64,000 nucleotides of DNA, taken from the NCBI GenBank assembly GCA_900552075.1, contig URYL01000007.1, forward strand, positions 1-64,000, given 5' to 3'. Below, in pieces: positions 42,460-50,883 of the stretch. A program made the translations under genes and the position numbers. The stretch's first letter is position 1, and every line of letters starts with the position of its first letter. Below the pieces are notes generated by a model, which was not told the DNA's origin, ran no database searches, and saw only the letters and a list, made by a program, of their open reading frames with translations. The stretch comes from an uncultured Bacteroides sp. Lineage in GTDB: Bacteria; Bacteroidota; Bacteroidia; Bacteroidales; Bacteroidaceae.

Positions 42460-42686
42460 ACAAAAAGAAGCGTGGAACTGCGTGCTACTCTATGTCTTGA
42501 AGGTCCTAGGAAAACCCGATGCACAATAGAATAGACAACAGACCCACGCCGAATACAGCGCAGGAACCGCAATGTCATCCTTGTGCATCTTTGAAAATTT
42601 CCTAGGTTTTCAAGAACAAGAATGAAGCATAACGCTTCTTACAATTTTTTCCACAAAATAAGGTTGCAAACACTTTCACACATCCT
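42460..42686 (-). ncRNA. Candidate structured non-coding RNA, about 225 nt (6S-like shape)
   Basis: Three nested helices make a rod: P1 42465-42473 with 42632-42640 (9 bp), P2 42496-42513 with 42598-42614 (17 pairs, one bulge, three G-T), P3 42518-42526 with 42581-42589 (9 bp). They enclose a 54-base apical region. Between P1 and P2 is a large two-sided internal loop of 22 and 17 bases. On the minus strand a perfect promoter precedes it and TTCTTTTTG ends it. A further 7-bp hairpin (42657-42663 with 42684-42690) lies at the 5' side. No meaningful open frame. The rod with a central bubble is reminiscent of 6S RNA, but the family was not confirmed; a leader of the gene at 42420 is the alternative. 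Confidence 0.6.
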
Positions 42687-42691
42687 TATTA

Positions 42692-42723
42692 CAAAGATAA
42701 GCAATCAACGTGAACAAAACAAA
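42692..42723 (-). promoter_or_regulatory. Promoter of the structured RNA
   Basis: On the minus strand TTTG (complement of 42720-42723), a 20-base spacer and TATCTTTG (complement of 42692-42699): a full match to the Bacteroides consensus. Confidence 0.75.
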
Positions 42724-42920
42724 TTATTTGTCAATAAGCACCAATACATTTTACAATGATTATAAGAGCCTATTCACACAATAAATTCTTTCAAGCCTGA
42801 AATCTCACACTTAAGATTCATATAATATAATTTTGAAAGATAAAACTTACGCATAAATACAAGAAATGACATATAGAAAAAACTCCAAACTCCTATCCCA
42901 TTTTTTCCGAATCTAAAGGC

Positions 42921-43014
42921 GAATTCTCTGTTTCACACTGTGAAATACAAAAACCACAGTGTGGGATATATATTTCACAGTGTGGGACACAAATTCCACA
43001 CTGTAAAACAGAAC
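42921..43014. repeat. 21-bp phased palindrome element, copy A
   Basis: Four 9-bp sites of the form CACA(C/G)TGTG are centred at 42938, 42959, 42980 and 43001, exactly 21 bases apart; the last ends TGTA. The flanks AATTCTCTGTTT and AAACAGAA are partly inverted copies of each other. A close copy is present at 62494-62591. It lies about 220 bases upstream of the HExxH protein gene. An in-frame open stretch across it (7-residue repeats) is a by-product of the 21-bp period. Confidence 0.85.
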
Positions 43015-43233
43015 TATCTCCCCTTCAAAAAACAAGATGAACGCCTGCATTTTACCTTTTCCAGACACTCGTATCGCACAACAGACTTGAGCTCCTCCCT
43101 CACACCGTCTACGCACACAATCATTCTATTTTTCTCTTCATACGTTTTTCTTGACAAAAATCAACGAAAGAAACAAAAAAATACGCTATATTTACCACGA
43201 TGAATTATTGTGAACCACTAAAAAAACGAAACT

Positions 43234-44205
43234 ATGACCTTAAAGCATCAATTTCTTTTCATATTTTGCTTGACTCTTTCCACAGTTGCTGCTTGGGCAC
43301 AAAGTAATAAATTTGCCAATTCGGTTTTCCGTTTTGCCACCCGTGCCGAAGCACAAATGCTGATTACGGAACTGGACGACTACACCCGCAACTGGAACCA
43401 ATTTGACATTGATGTCCGCTTGCAGAAGCCTCAGGGACGTAAATCTGAACTCCTGCAATTCGCCATGGACCAGACACTCAACTGGAGCGATGAAGAAAAA
43501 GCACGCATCAGCAAAACCATGAAGAGCCTGGATGCAGAAATCAAGAAACAAAAATATCAGCTGGAGTTTCCGAAAGAGATTATTTTCGTGAAAACCACCC
43601 AAAAAGAAGAGGGAAACGCACAGGCCTACACCCGCATAAACTGGATTGCCATTGGAGAGGAAGCTCTGAAAAGTGCTTCCGAGGAAGACTTTAAATACCT
43701 GATTGCCCATGAACTGTTCCACCTGCTGACCCGACAGAATGCCGACTTCAAGAAAGACATGTATCAGGTCATCGGATTTGATACGACTGAGAAAGAAATC
43801 CTCTTCCCGTCCGACTTGGCGGAGATGCGCATCTCCAACCCTGACATCAGCCGCTACGACAGCTACGGCACATTCACGATCGGAGGACAGAAAGAATATT
43901 GTACCATGGTAATCTATACTGACAAGCCTTACGACGGGAAAACCTTGTTTGATTACCTGAAAATCGGACTGGTTCCGCTGAACGAAGAGTTTATTCCTAT
44001 TCAGAAATCCGGCAAAACCATTGTTTACTCGTTGGACGAAGCAGAAGATTTCTACACGCAAGTAGGGAAAAACACCAGTTATGTAATCAATCCGGAGGAA
44101 ATCATGGCCGACAATTTTGCCTTCACCCTGATTGGCAAAAAGGACTTGCCCAATCCGGAAATCATTCAGAATACACAAAAGGTATTGAAAGCCAATAACC
44201 GATAA
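43234..44205 (+). CDS. Secreted HExxH protein, putative zinc metallopeptidase
   Basis: A 323-residue exported protein with a signal peptide (residues 1-23, ending AWA-QS). A helical region follows (about 30-110), then a classic zinc-binding motif AHELFHLLTRQ (His159, Glu160, His163) and, near the C-terminus, NPEEIMADNFAF, which could supply the third ligand Glu (near 289), the arrangement of gluzincin-type peptidases. Overall similarity to a named family is not recognised. A TATATTTA motif at 43187-43194 may be the -7 element. Monocistronic with a strong terminator. Function: probable periplasmic peptidase. Confidence 0.7.
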   Translation: MTLKHQFLFIFCLTLSTVAAWAQSNKFANSVFRFATRAEAQMLITELDDYTRNWNQFDIDVRLQKPQGRKSELLQFAMDQTLNWSDEEKARISKTMKSLDAEIKKQKYQLEFPKEIIFVKTTQKEEGNAQAYTRINWIAIGEEALKSASEEDFKYLIAHELFHLLTRQNADFKKDMYQVIGFDTTEKEILFPSDLAEMRISNPDISRYDSYGTFTIGGQKEYCTMVIYTDKPYDGKTLFDYLKIGLVPLNEEFIPIQKSGKTIVYSLDEAEDFYTQVGKNTSYVINPEEIMADNFAFTLIGKKDLPNPEIIQNTQKVLKANNR

Positions 44206-44224
44206 ACAACTTCATATTCCAACA

Positions 44225-44265
44225 AAAAAGTCAGGCCGCCTTAGAAAGGTGCCTGACTTTTTTTA
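44225..44265 (+). terminator. Terminator after the HExxH protein gene
   Basis: A perfect 10-bp stem (44227-44236 with 44251-44260) followed by T4, with A run on the other side; it may serve both convergent genes. Confidence 0.88.
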
Positions 44266-44277
44266 TGATACTTTATT

Positions 44278-45078
44278 TTATTTCTTCCGGAAATCCTTTT
44301 CCAGCGCCAAGGTAATCCAATTAGCCAATGCCTGCCGGTTGTCTGCGATGACCAGACGTTTCTGGTCCTGCGCATTCTGAATGTTTCCCACTTCCAGGAA
44401 CACAGCCACCGGAGTCGTTTTCCGAAGCACAAACAGGTTGCGTTCGCTAACCGTACCGTCAAATCCTCGGTTGGGCTGATGCCGGTCGTACTTGGCCCGG
44501 AACGTACGCTGGATTTCTCTTGCCAGCCGCTTTCCCTTCGAGCTGCCCGGCGCATGATAAAAGAACACATCGGTCTGGTTGTTGCGCGCCCGGCTGTCCA
44601 CATGGATAAACACAGCCCGCTTATAACTGCTCTTTTCTTTCCGGTACAGACGGTTGATGGCATCACAACGCTGCTGCAAACGGGCTACCTGATTCAACGG
44701 AATAGCTTTACCCATGCAGGTCTCCCGCTTGCTGTTGTTCAACACCGCCTGGTTGCGGATACCGTCTTTCGCATCCTGAATGATGAAATGCACTTTTGCC
44801 CCACGCTTCAGGAGCTCCCGTCCAAGACGGAGGATTATGTCATAGGCATATTCATCTTCGTGCAGTTCCTTTCCCTGATATTTGCCAATGCAGCCGGGAT
44901 CGGGACCGCCATGCCCGCTCACCAAGTAAAAGACCGCACCTTTCAAGGAGCTGGAAGTCACGGCATACGACGCATATTTCTTTCCCAGCAATGGCTCATA
45001 GTTTCCTTTCTTCCGCCCGTTCATCCCTAAGGGGAAACACAGCAGAAAGGCCAACAATACATACCCATATTTCTTCAT
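44278..45078 (-). CDS. N-acetylmuramoyl-L-alanine amidase (Amidase_3)
   Basis: A 266-residue exported zinc amidase that cuts the bond between MurNAc and the stem peptide. The start at 45078 overlaps the thioredoxin-like gene stop by one base (TGATG) and gives a proper signal peptide (KKYGYVLLAFLLCFPLG); the in-frame ATG upstream does not. Zinc-site residues are in YLVSGHGGPDPG (His), HEDEYAYDI (Glu) and AVFIHVDSR (His), and the catalytic Glu is in AVFLEVGNIQN. All four are present. It is the second gene of a two-gene operon with the TlpA-like protein. Confidence 0.9.
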   Translation of the reverse strand: MKKYGYVLLAFLLCFPLGMNGRKKGNYEPLLGKKYASYAVTSSSLKGAVFYLVSGHGGPDPGCIGKYQGKELHEDEYAYDIILRLGRELLKRGAKVHFIIQDAKDGIRNQAVLNNSKRETCMGKAIPLNQVARLQQRCDAINRLYRKEKSSYKRAVFIHVDSRARNNQTDVFFYHAPGSSKGKRLAREIQRTFRAKYDRHQPNRGFDGTVSERNLFVLRKTTPVAVFLEVGNIQNAQDQKRLVIADNRQALANWITLALEKDFRKK

Positions 45079-45620
45079 CACTTCAGCAGCTCCTCTATTT
45101 TCTGACAAAGAGAAGCAAATTCCTCCTCATTATACAAACGCGTCATCATGACAATCTTTCCATCCTTCCCAATCAGTACGTTGCGGGTGATTCCGGCATT
45201 GCGTTCCGCATACTTGGCAAAGATATCCGCCCCCGGATCAAGGCCCAATGGATAAGTCACCCCTGTCTGCTTGGCAAAAGCTTTTACACGTTCCAGCGGT
45301 TCATCACGGTCTACTCCGTAGAGAACAAACAACGCATTGTCCTTATGTTTCTGCCAGATATCTTTTTCAATAAAAGGCATCTCCTTGCGGCATACCCCAC
45401 ACCAACTGGCCGTAAACTGCAACATCACCACCTTTCCTCTCAAATCTGACAGTTTCACCTTACTGCCGTCCACCAAAGTCATCTCAAAATCAGGTGCCGT
45501 ATCACCCACCTTTACAATATATCCAGCCGCATCGGGTACCGGCTGGCTGGCCTGAAGGAAAGAAGGACTTCCCAAACATCCCATCAAAGCCAATGCTAAA
45601 AACAGCTTCTTCATATTCAT
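45078..45620 (-). CDS. TlpA-like periplasmic thioredoxin
   Basis: A 180-residue exported thioredoxin-fold protein with a signal peptide (to about 25, LQAS), the AhpC/TSA-Redoxin start VGDTAPDFEMTLVDGSKVKLSDLRGK and active site WCGVCRKEMP. The cis-Pro region VTYPLGLDPGADIFAKY follows. It likely reduces or isomerises disulfides in the periplasm. Translation is coupled to the amidase gene. The start may be either of two ATGs six bases apart. Confidence 0.9.
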   Translation of the reverse strand: MNMKKLFLALALMGCLGSPSFLQASQPVPDAAGYIVKVGDTAPDFEMTLVDGSKVKLSDLRGKVVMLQFTASWCGVCRKEMPFIEKDIWQKHKDNALFVLYGVDRDEPLERVKAFAKQTGVTYPLGLDPGADIFAKYAERNAGITRNVLIGKDGKIVMMTRLYNEEEFASLCQKIEELLK

Positions 45621-45770
45621 TCTAAATTATAATCCGGTCCAAAGATAACACAAAAAAGTGAAAAACAGGCATATCGGAAGAGAAACACGTATTTTATCTA
45701 CTATACCGAATGTTTATACAGAAACTTTATTAACTTTGCGAAACATGAAAAACTCAAAACAATCAAACCT

Positions 45771-46349
45771 ATGGACTGCACAAACATCATCGGAGAAAAA
45801 ATCAAGTCGCTCCGAAGCACTCAGGAAATAAGTATTCAGGAACTGGCCGAACGTGCCGGCCTGACCGTGGAACAGGTGAGCCGTATCGAAGAGAACATTG
45901 ATATTCCTTCGCTTGCCCCACTGATTAAAATCGCCCGTGTGTTGGGGGTACGGCTGGGTACTTTCCTGGACGACCAGCCCAATGAGACAGGACCGGTAGT
46001 CTGCCGGAAAGGGGAGGCAGACGATACCATCGGATTTTCCAACAATGCGACACAGGCACGGCAGCACATGCATTATCACTCGCTGGCAAGGAGCAAGGCC
46101 GACCGTCACATGGACCCGTTTATCATCGACATCGAAGCCGACAGCGAAAAAGATTTCTTCCTTTCCGGACATGAAGGAGAAGAGTTCATTATGGTACTGA
46201 AAGGGGAACTGGAAATCAGTTACGGAAAAAACACTTACCGGCTGAAGGAAGGTGACACCATCTATTACGATTCCATCGTGCCGCACCACGTACACGCTGC
46301 CGAAGGACAAGCCGCACAAATTCTGGCCGTGGTCTACACTCCGGCCTAA
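45771..46349 (+). CDS. XRE family regulator with C-terminal cupin domain
   Basis: A 192-residue DNA-binding protein. The N-terminal HTH_3 domain (residues 8-65) reads IGEKIKSLRSTQEISIQELAERAGLTVEQVSRIE; the C-terminal cupin (about 115-190) has HEGEEFIMVLKGELEISYG and PHHVHAAEG metal/ligand-binding strands. TAACTTTG at 45731-45738 is the likely -7 element. The acyl-CoA ligase starts 23 bases after the stop, so the two form an operon. The cupin probably senses a small ligand, perhaps a fatty acid related to the ligase. Confidence 0.9.
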   Translation: MDCTNIIGEKIKSLRSTQEISIQELAERAGLTVEQVSRIEENIDIPSLAPLIKIARVLGVRLGTFLDDQPNETGPVVCRKGEADDTIGFSNNATQARQHMHYHSLARSKADRHMDPFIIDIEADSEKDFFLSGHEGEEFIMVLKGELEISYGKNTYRLKEGDTIYYDSIVPHHVHAAEGQAAQILAVVYTPA

Positions 46350-46372
46350 GTCTCACTCAAACCTTCAACGAC

Positions 46373-48025
46373 ATGTTACAACTATCTGAAAGAACCTTGG
46401 GCGACTGGCTGGAGCATTGGGCGGAAGTGACTCCAGACAAAGAATACATCGTATATTCCGACCGCAACCTGCGTTTCACCTGGAAACAGTTCAACGAGCG
46501 GGTGGACCGTATGGCCAAAGGCTTGCTGGCCATCGGAGTGCAAAAAGACACACACGTGGGCATCTGGGCCCGCAACGTACCCGACTGGCTGACTTTTCTG
46601 TATGCCTGCGCCAAAATCGGGGCCGTAGCGGTTACCGTCAACACGAACTACAAACAGGCGGAATTGGAGTATCTTTGCGAGAACTCCGACATGCATACGC
46701 TGTGTATCGTCGACGGAGAAAAGGACAGCAACTTTGTGGAAATGACCTACACCATGCTACCCGAACTGAAACTCTTTGAACGGGGACACATGAAAAGCAA
46801 GCGCTTCCCCCACATGCGCAACGTGATTTACATCGGACAGGAAAAATACCGAGGGATGTACAACACGGCAGAGATTCTGCTGCTGGGACATAACGTGGAC
46901 GACGAAGAACTGACACGGGCCAAAAAGCAGGTGAACTGCCACGACACCGTGAACATGCAGTACACCTCGGGCACTACGGGATTCCCCAAAGGCGTCATGC
47001 TGACCCACTACAACATCGCCAACAACGGATTCCTGACGGGCGAACACATGAAATTCACCCCCGACGACAAACTGTGTGTCTGCGTACCGCTGTTCCATTG
47101 TTTCGGAGTGGTACTGGCCACCATGAACTGCCTGACACATGGCTGTACACAGGTGATGATTGAGCGTTTCGACCCGCTGCTGGTCTTGGCTTCGGTCCAC
47201 AAGGAACGGTGTACGGCCCTCTATGGCGTACCGACGATGTTTATTGCCGAACTGAATCATCCGATGTTCAATCTGTTTGACCTGTCAAGTCTGCGCACCG
47301 GTATCATGGCCGGCTCTCTCTGTCCGGTGGAACTCATGAAACAGGTGGAAGAAAAGATGTTCATGCGCGTCACCAGTGTATACGGACTGACGGAAACCTC
47401 ACCAGGCATGACACACAGCCGCATCGACGATGACCCGGAAGTGAGATACCACACCGTAGGACACGACTTTGAATTTACCGAAGTGAAGGTACTCGATCCG
47501 GAAACCGGCGAGGAATGTCCGATAGGGGTACAGGGAGAGATGTGCAACCGGGGCTACAACAACATGAAAGGATATTACAAGAATCCGGAGGCTACGGCTG
47601 AGGTCATCGATGCCCGGGGATTCCTCCATTCGGGCGACTTGGGGGTAAAGGATGAAAACGGGAACTACCGCATCACGGGCCGCATCAAGGACATGATTAT
47701 CCGTGGCGGTGAAAACATCTATCCGCGTGAAATTGAGGAATTTCTCTACAAGATGCCGGGTATCAAGGATGTACAGGTGGCCGGTGTACCTTCCAAGAAA
47801 TACGGAGAAGCCGTAGGGGCCTTCATCATCCTGCACGAGGGATACACCATGAACGAGTTCGATGTCAGGGAGTTCTGCCAGGGGAAAATCGCCCGCTACA
47901 AAATTCCCAAATACATCTTCTTCGTCAAGGAGTTCCCAATGACGGGCAGCGGCAAAATCCAGAAATTCAAACTGAAAGACTTGAGCTTGAAACTCTGCGC
48001 CGAACAGGGTATCGAGATTATATAA
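46373..48025 (+). CDS. AMP-binding acyl-CoA synthetase
   Basis: A 550-residue ANL-superfamily ligase that activates a carboxylic acid as acyl-AMP and transfers it to CoA. Motifs: MQYTSGTTGFPKGVMLTH (P-loop, near 200), YGLTETSPG (A5), LHSGDLGVKDENGNYRITGRIKDMIIRGGENIYPREIEE (A7-A8 region), and the catalytic Lys in MTGSGKIQKFKLKD. Length and the medium/long-chain FadD-like pattern suggest a fatty acid substrate. It pairs with the XRE-cupin regulator in Bacteroidetes genomes. Exact chain length is not readable. Confidence 0.9.
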   Translation: MLQLSERTLGDWLEHWAEVTPDKEYIVYSDRNLRFTWKQFNERVDRMAKGLLAIGVQKDTHVGIWARNVPDWLTFLYACAKIGAVAVTVNTNYKQAELEYLCENSDMHTLCIVDGEKDSNFVEMTYTMLPELKLFERGHMKSKRFPHMRNVIYIGQEKYRGMYNTAEILLLGHNVDDEELTRAKKQVNCHDTVNMQYTSGTTGFPKGVMLTHYNIANNGFLTGEHMKFTPDDKLCVCVPLFHCFGVVLATMNCLTHGCTQVMIERFDPLLVLASVHKERCTALYGVPTMFIAELNHPMFNLFDLSSLRTGIMAGSLCPVELMKQVEEKMFMRVTSVYGLTETSPGMTHSRIDDDPEVRYHTVGHDFEFTEVKVLDPETGEECPIGVQGEMCNRGYNNMKGYYKNPEATAEVIDARGFLHSGDLGVKDENGNYRITGRIKDMIIRGGENIYPREIEEFLYKMPGIKDVQVAGVPSKKYGEAVGAFIILHEGYTMNEFDVREFCQGKIARYKIPKYIFFVKEFPMTGSGKIQKFKLKDLSLKLCAEQGIEII

Positions 48026-48050
48026 AAAGTGACTCGAACAACCAAAAAGA

Positions 48051-48094
48051 AAATGGCTCCCCCAGTGGCAATGCACTTGTGGGAGCCATTTGTT
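48051..48094 (+). terminator. Bidirectional terminator between acyl-CoA ligase and dxs-like gene
   Basis: An 11-bp stem (48051-48061 with 48081-48091) continues inward with five more pairs and one bulge; TTTG follows and A runs precede. Confidence 0.82.
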
Positions 48095-48117
48095 TGTATC
48101 GTTACGGAAAAGGACCG

Positions 48118-49878
48118 TCAGGCAAGCTGCTGCAGGATGTCTGCGGCAATCTGCGGAGCGGTCAAGTGGTTCTGTTCCAGGAACTCCCGCACGTCGAAAC
48201 GGTCTACAAATTCCTTCCGGGCTCCGAAGTTGAGTACCTTCATCGGACTGCAACCGAAATAGCGGGCAATCTTCTCACCGAATCCGCCGTCCAAGACTCC
48301 GTCTTCCAGCGTCACTACCAGTTCGTGGTCAGCCTTCAGTTCTTCCATCAGGGCCTCATCTACTCCCGTAATGTAGCGCGGGTTGATCAACGTCACTTCC
48401 ATACCATGTTGACCCTTAAGCAAGTCAGCTGTTTCTTCCGCCAGTCCGAAGAAAGAGCCCAATCCCAGAATGGCTACGCGGCTTCCCTTCCGGACGGTCT
48501 GATAACGGTTCAACCGACTGTAATCTGCATCTACCGGACGATTCCCGTAAGCCAGTTCCGTAGCCGGCACACGGATAGCTACCGGATACTCATTCTGCCG
48601 GATACTCCATTCCAGCATGGCCATGTACTCTTCCCGGCAGGTCGGTGCCAGGTAGACCAGATTCGGGATATTGCTGAGTAGCGGAATGTCGAAAAAGCAC
48701 AGGTGTGTCACATCGTTCATAGCCGAGAGCGAGCCCCAGAACACCAGAAGTACCGCCGGATTGCAGTTGATACACAAGTCCTGTGAAATCTGGTCGTAGG
48801 CACGCTGGATGAAGGTACTGTACACCCCGAACAAGGGCTTGCCTCCATTCTTGGCAATACCGGAAGCCAGGGCCACGGCATGCTCCTCGGCAATACCCAC
48901 ATCGACAAACTGCTTCCCGGCAGCCTTCCGGCGGTCAGGGGTAAATCCCATTACGGTAGGCGTACCGGCTGAAATGGCCACAATGCGGCGGTCTTCCTGC
49001 ATACGCTGCAACAGGTAGCGGGCAGTCAGGTCGGCATAGTCCTTCGGCTCTTCACTCGGATGGAACACCACTCCCGTTTCAGGATTGAACGGCATGGTCC
49101 AGTGGTACGTCTCTTTGTCTTTTTCGGCCGGCGCATACCCTTTTCCCTTCAGCGTATTGATGTGCACCACAATCGGATGGTCGATATCCTTCACCTGCTG
49201 GAAAGCCTTGATAAGTGCTTCCACGTTGTTGCCTTCGTTCACATAAAGATAATCCAGTCCCATGGCCCGGAATAAATTGCAAGGACACTGACCGTTACTT
49301 TCACGCAATTCCTGCAGATTGCGGTAAAGTCCTCCGTGATTCTCGGCAATCGACATCTGGTTGTCGTTGACTATAATGATGAAATTGGTACCCAGTTCTG
49401 CCGCATAATCCAGTCCTTCCAAAGCTTCTCCGCCACTGAGCGAACCGTCGCCGATGACTGCAATCACATTGCCGCCTTCCCCGGTCAGGTCCCGTCCTTT
49501 GGCCAGTCCGCCCGCTAGGCTGACAGAAGTCGAAGTATGGCCCATCACAAAATGGTCGTGTACACTTTCCGTCGGCTCTGCGTAACCGGACACCTCGTCA
49601 TACTGTTCCGGATGCAGGAAGGCATCCTTACGCCCGGTCAGCATTTTATGGGTATAACTTTGATGTGACACGTCGAACACAATCTTGTCTTCCGGTGAAT
49701 GGAACACGTAATGCAAGGCAATCGTAGCTTCCACCATTCCGAAGTTAGGACCGAAATGTCCTCCGTGTGCGCTCAGCTTCTGCAACAGAGCCTGGCGTAT
49801 TTCGTGGCTTAATACATTCATTTCTTCTACCGACAATTTTTTGACATCGGCCGGTGAATTGATTTTTTCCAGATACAT
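48118..49878 (-). CDS. 1-deoxy-D-xylulose-5-phosphate synthase-like thiamine enzyme (divergent)
   Basis: A 586-residue TPP enzyme with the DXS domain order. The start is MYLEKINSPADVKKLS at 49878; a -7 like motif TAATTTTG (complement of 49927-49934) lies upstream. It keeps AHGGHFGPNFG, GHTSTSVSLAGG, the TPP motif GDGSLSGGEALEG with NDN, and VGIAEEHAVALASGIAKNGGKP with the catalytic Glu. However, in place of the DXS segments DRAGxVGxDGxTH and YPRG it reads FWGSLSAMNDVTH and RVPATE. Those segments carry the arginines that bind the phosphate of glyceraldehyde 3-phosphate in known DXS enzymes, so substrate specificity may differ. No other isoprenoid gene is nearby. Automatic annotation would call it dxs. 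Confidence 0.75.
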   Translation of the reverse strand: MYLEKINSPADVKKLSVEEMNVLSHEIRQALLQKLSAHGGHFGPNFGMVEATIALHYVFHSPEDKIVFDVSHQSYTHKMLTGRKDAFLHPEQYDEVSGYAEPTESVHDHFVMGHTSTSVSLAGGLAKGRDLTGEGGNVIAVIGDGSLSGGEALEGLDYAAELGTNFIIIVNDNQMSIAENHGGLYRNLQELRESNGQCPCNLFRAMGLDYLYVNEGNNVEALIKAFQQVKDIDHPIVVHINTLKGKGYAPAEKDKETYHWTMPFNPETGVVFHPSEEPKDYADLTARYLLQRMQEDRRIVAISAGTPTVMGFTPDRRKAAGKQFVDVGIAEEHAVALASGIAKNGGKPLFGVYSTFIQRAYDQISQDLCINCNPAVLLVFWGSLSAMNDVTHLCFFDIPLLSNIPNLVYLAPTCREEYMAMLEWSIRQNEYPVAIRVPATELAYGNRPVDADYSRLNRYQTVRKGSRVAILGLGSFFGLAEETADLLKGQHGMEVTLINPRYITGVDEALMEELKADHELVVTLEDGVLDGGFGEKIARYFGCSPMKVLNFGARKEFVDRFDVREFLEQNHLTAPQIAADILQQLA

Positions 49879-50011
49879 AAAATGATATTTAAACAAGTTA
49901 TACATTAAAGATGCAATTTCACGAAGCAAAATTAGGTTTTATTCCGCCTTATGCACGTATATAAATTACGGCTTTTTATACCCGGATTACTTGCATGAAG
50001 TCCTACAAAAC

Positions 50012-50055
50012 AAAAGAGACCGTTCCACCTGTCTTATGGTGAAACAGCCTCTTTG
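50012..50055 (-). terminator. Terminator after the TapB-like gene
   Basis: AAAGAG/CTCTTT (50013-50018 with 50049-50054) and an inner 8-bp stem with one mismatch (50022-50029 with 50038-50045), ending in T-rich sequence on the minus strand. Confidence 0.7.
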
Positions 50056-50077
50056 TATGGATGTGTATCGTCTCAGA

Positions 50078-50785
50078 TTATTTCTTTACAATCTTGACCA
50101 GCAACGTTTTGCTTTCCAGTTTTCCTTTCGTATCGTATGCCTCCGACTTTACCAGTCCTACCCCTTCTGCATACCATTCCGTGACACGCAGAGTCGTTGT
50201 TTTCAGTACGATTTTCGTACGTTGCAAATAAGAAATCTTCACGCAATCGAACTTCCCGGCAGTGGTACTGATGGTTTCATTTCCCATATAAGCTGCGCCA
50301 GAGATATTCACTTCGTTTTTCAACATATTGCGGACCACCTGATAGGAACGGTCGGGAATGCTCTCCCCTCCCTTGGCACCGTCTTTAATGGTAAACGAAT
50401 TGTCGCCTTTGAATTTGAGTTTTTCCAGCAAACCCAGACGAGCTGCTTCATTATACTTATCAGGGTCGGAATCTGAATCCACATACGGACCGTACATCAA
50501 GTCTTCCGTACAAACCGTATTCGTCCCGTCGTAACTCCAATTGAACAATGTGTAACTGGTATTGTTCTTTGCCTTTGTAGTCACAATCTTATCATAATAA
50601 GAAGCCTGTACCTTCCCGTCTGCTTTGATCACCTTGCTCACGGTCATCGTTTCGTCGGCAGTGCTCTGACCAATTTCATCATAATTCACATAGTGCAACT
50701 CAGTTCCTTCTGTCGTACAGAAATATTGTGCCTGCATAGAATGACAGCCTAAAATGGCTGCAACCAAAAACATAAGCCTCTTCAT
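50078..50785 (-). CDS. Secreted TapB/DUF3108-like protein
   Basis: A 235-residue exported protein with a signal peptide (residues 1-19, SMQAQ). The body is beta-rich, and TTAGKFDCVKISYLQ with TEWYAEGVGLVKSEAYDTKGKLES is the ending of TapB/DUF3108-type proteins (periplasmic beta-barrel shell, often with unclear binding role). TATGTTTG (complement of 50816-50823) is the probable -7 element. Monocistronic; divergently placed to the TPR gene. No enzyme residues are apparent. Confidence 0.7.
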   Translation of the reverse strand: MKRLMFLVAAILGCHSMQAQYFCTTEGTELHYVNYDEIGQSTADETMTVSKVIKADGKVQASYYDKIVTTKAKNNTSYTLFNWSYDGTNTVCTEDLMYGPYVDSDSDPDKYNEAARLGLLEKLKFKGDNSFTIKDGAKGGESIPDRSYQVVRNMLKNEVNISGAAYMGNETISTTAGKFDCVKISYLQRTKIVLKTTTLRVTEWYAEGVGLVKSEAYDTKGKLESKTLLVKIVKK

Positions 50786-50883
50786 AGATTCATCTTTTTA
50801 AAATAAAATACGGTGCAAACATACAAATTTCTTTCTTTTTTCTACCTATCTTTGTCACAGAAAAAACATTAAATCGACTATAC

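Noticed and set aside
42940..43203. Open frame of 7-residue repeats over the palindrome element (and its equivalent at 62438-62683)
   Set aside because: The repeats arise from the 21-bp period of DNA palindromes; both copies keep the DNA symmetry, the non-repeat parts of the two frames are unrelated, and there is no promoter for a protein gene.
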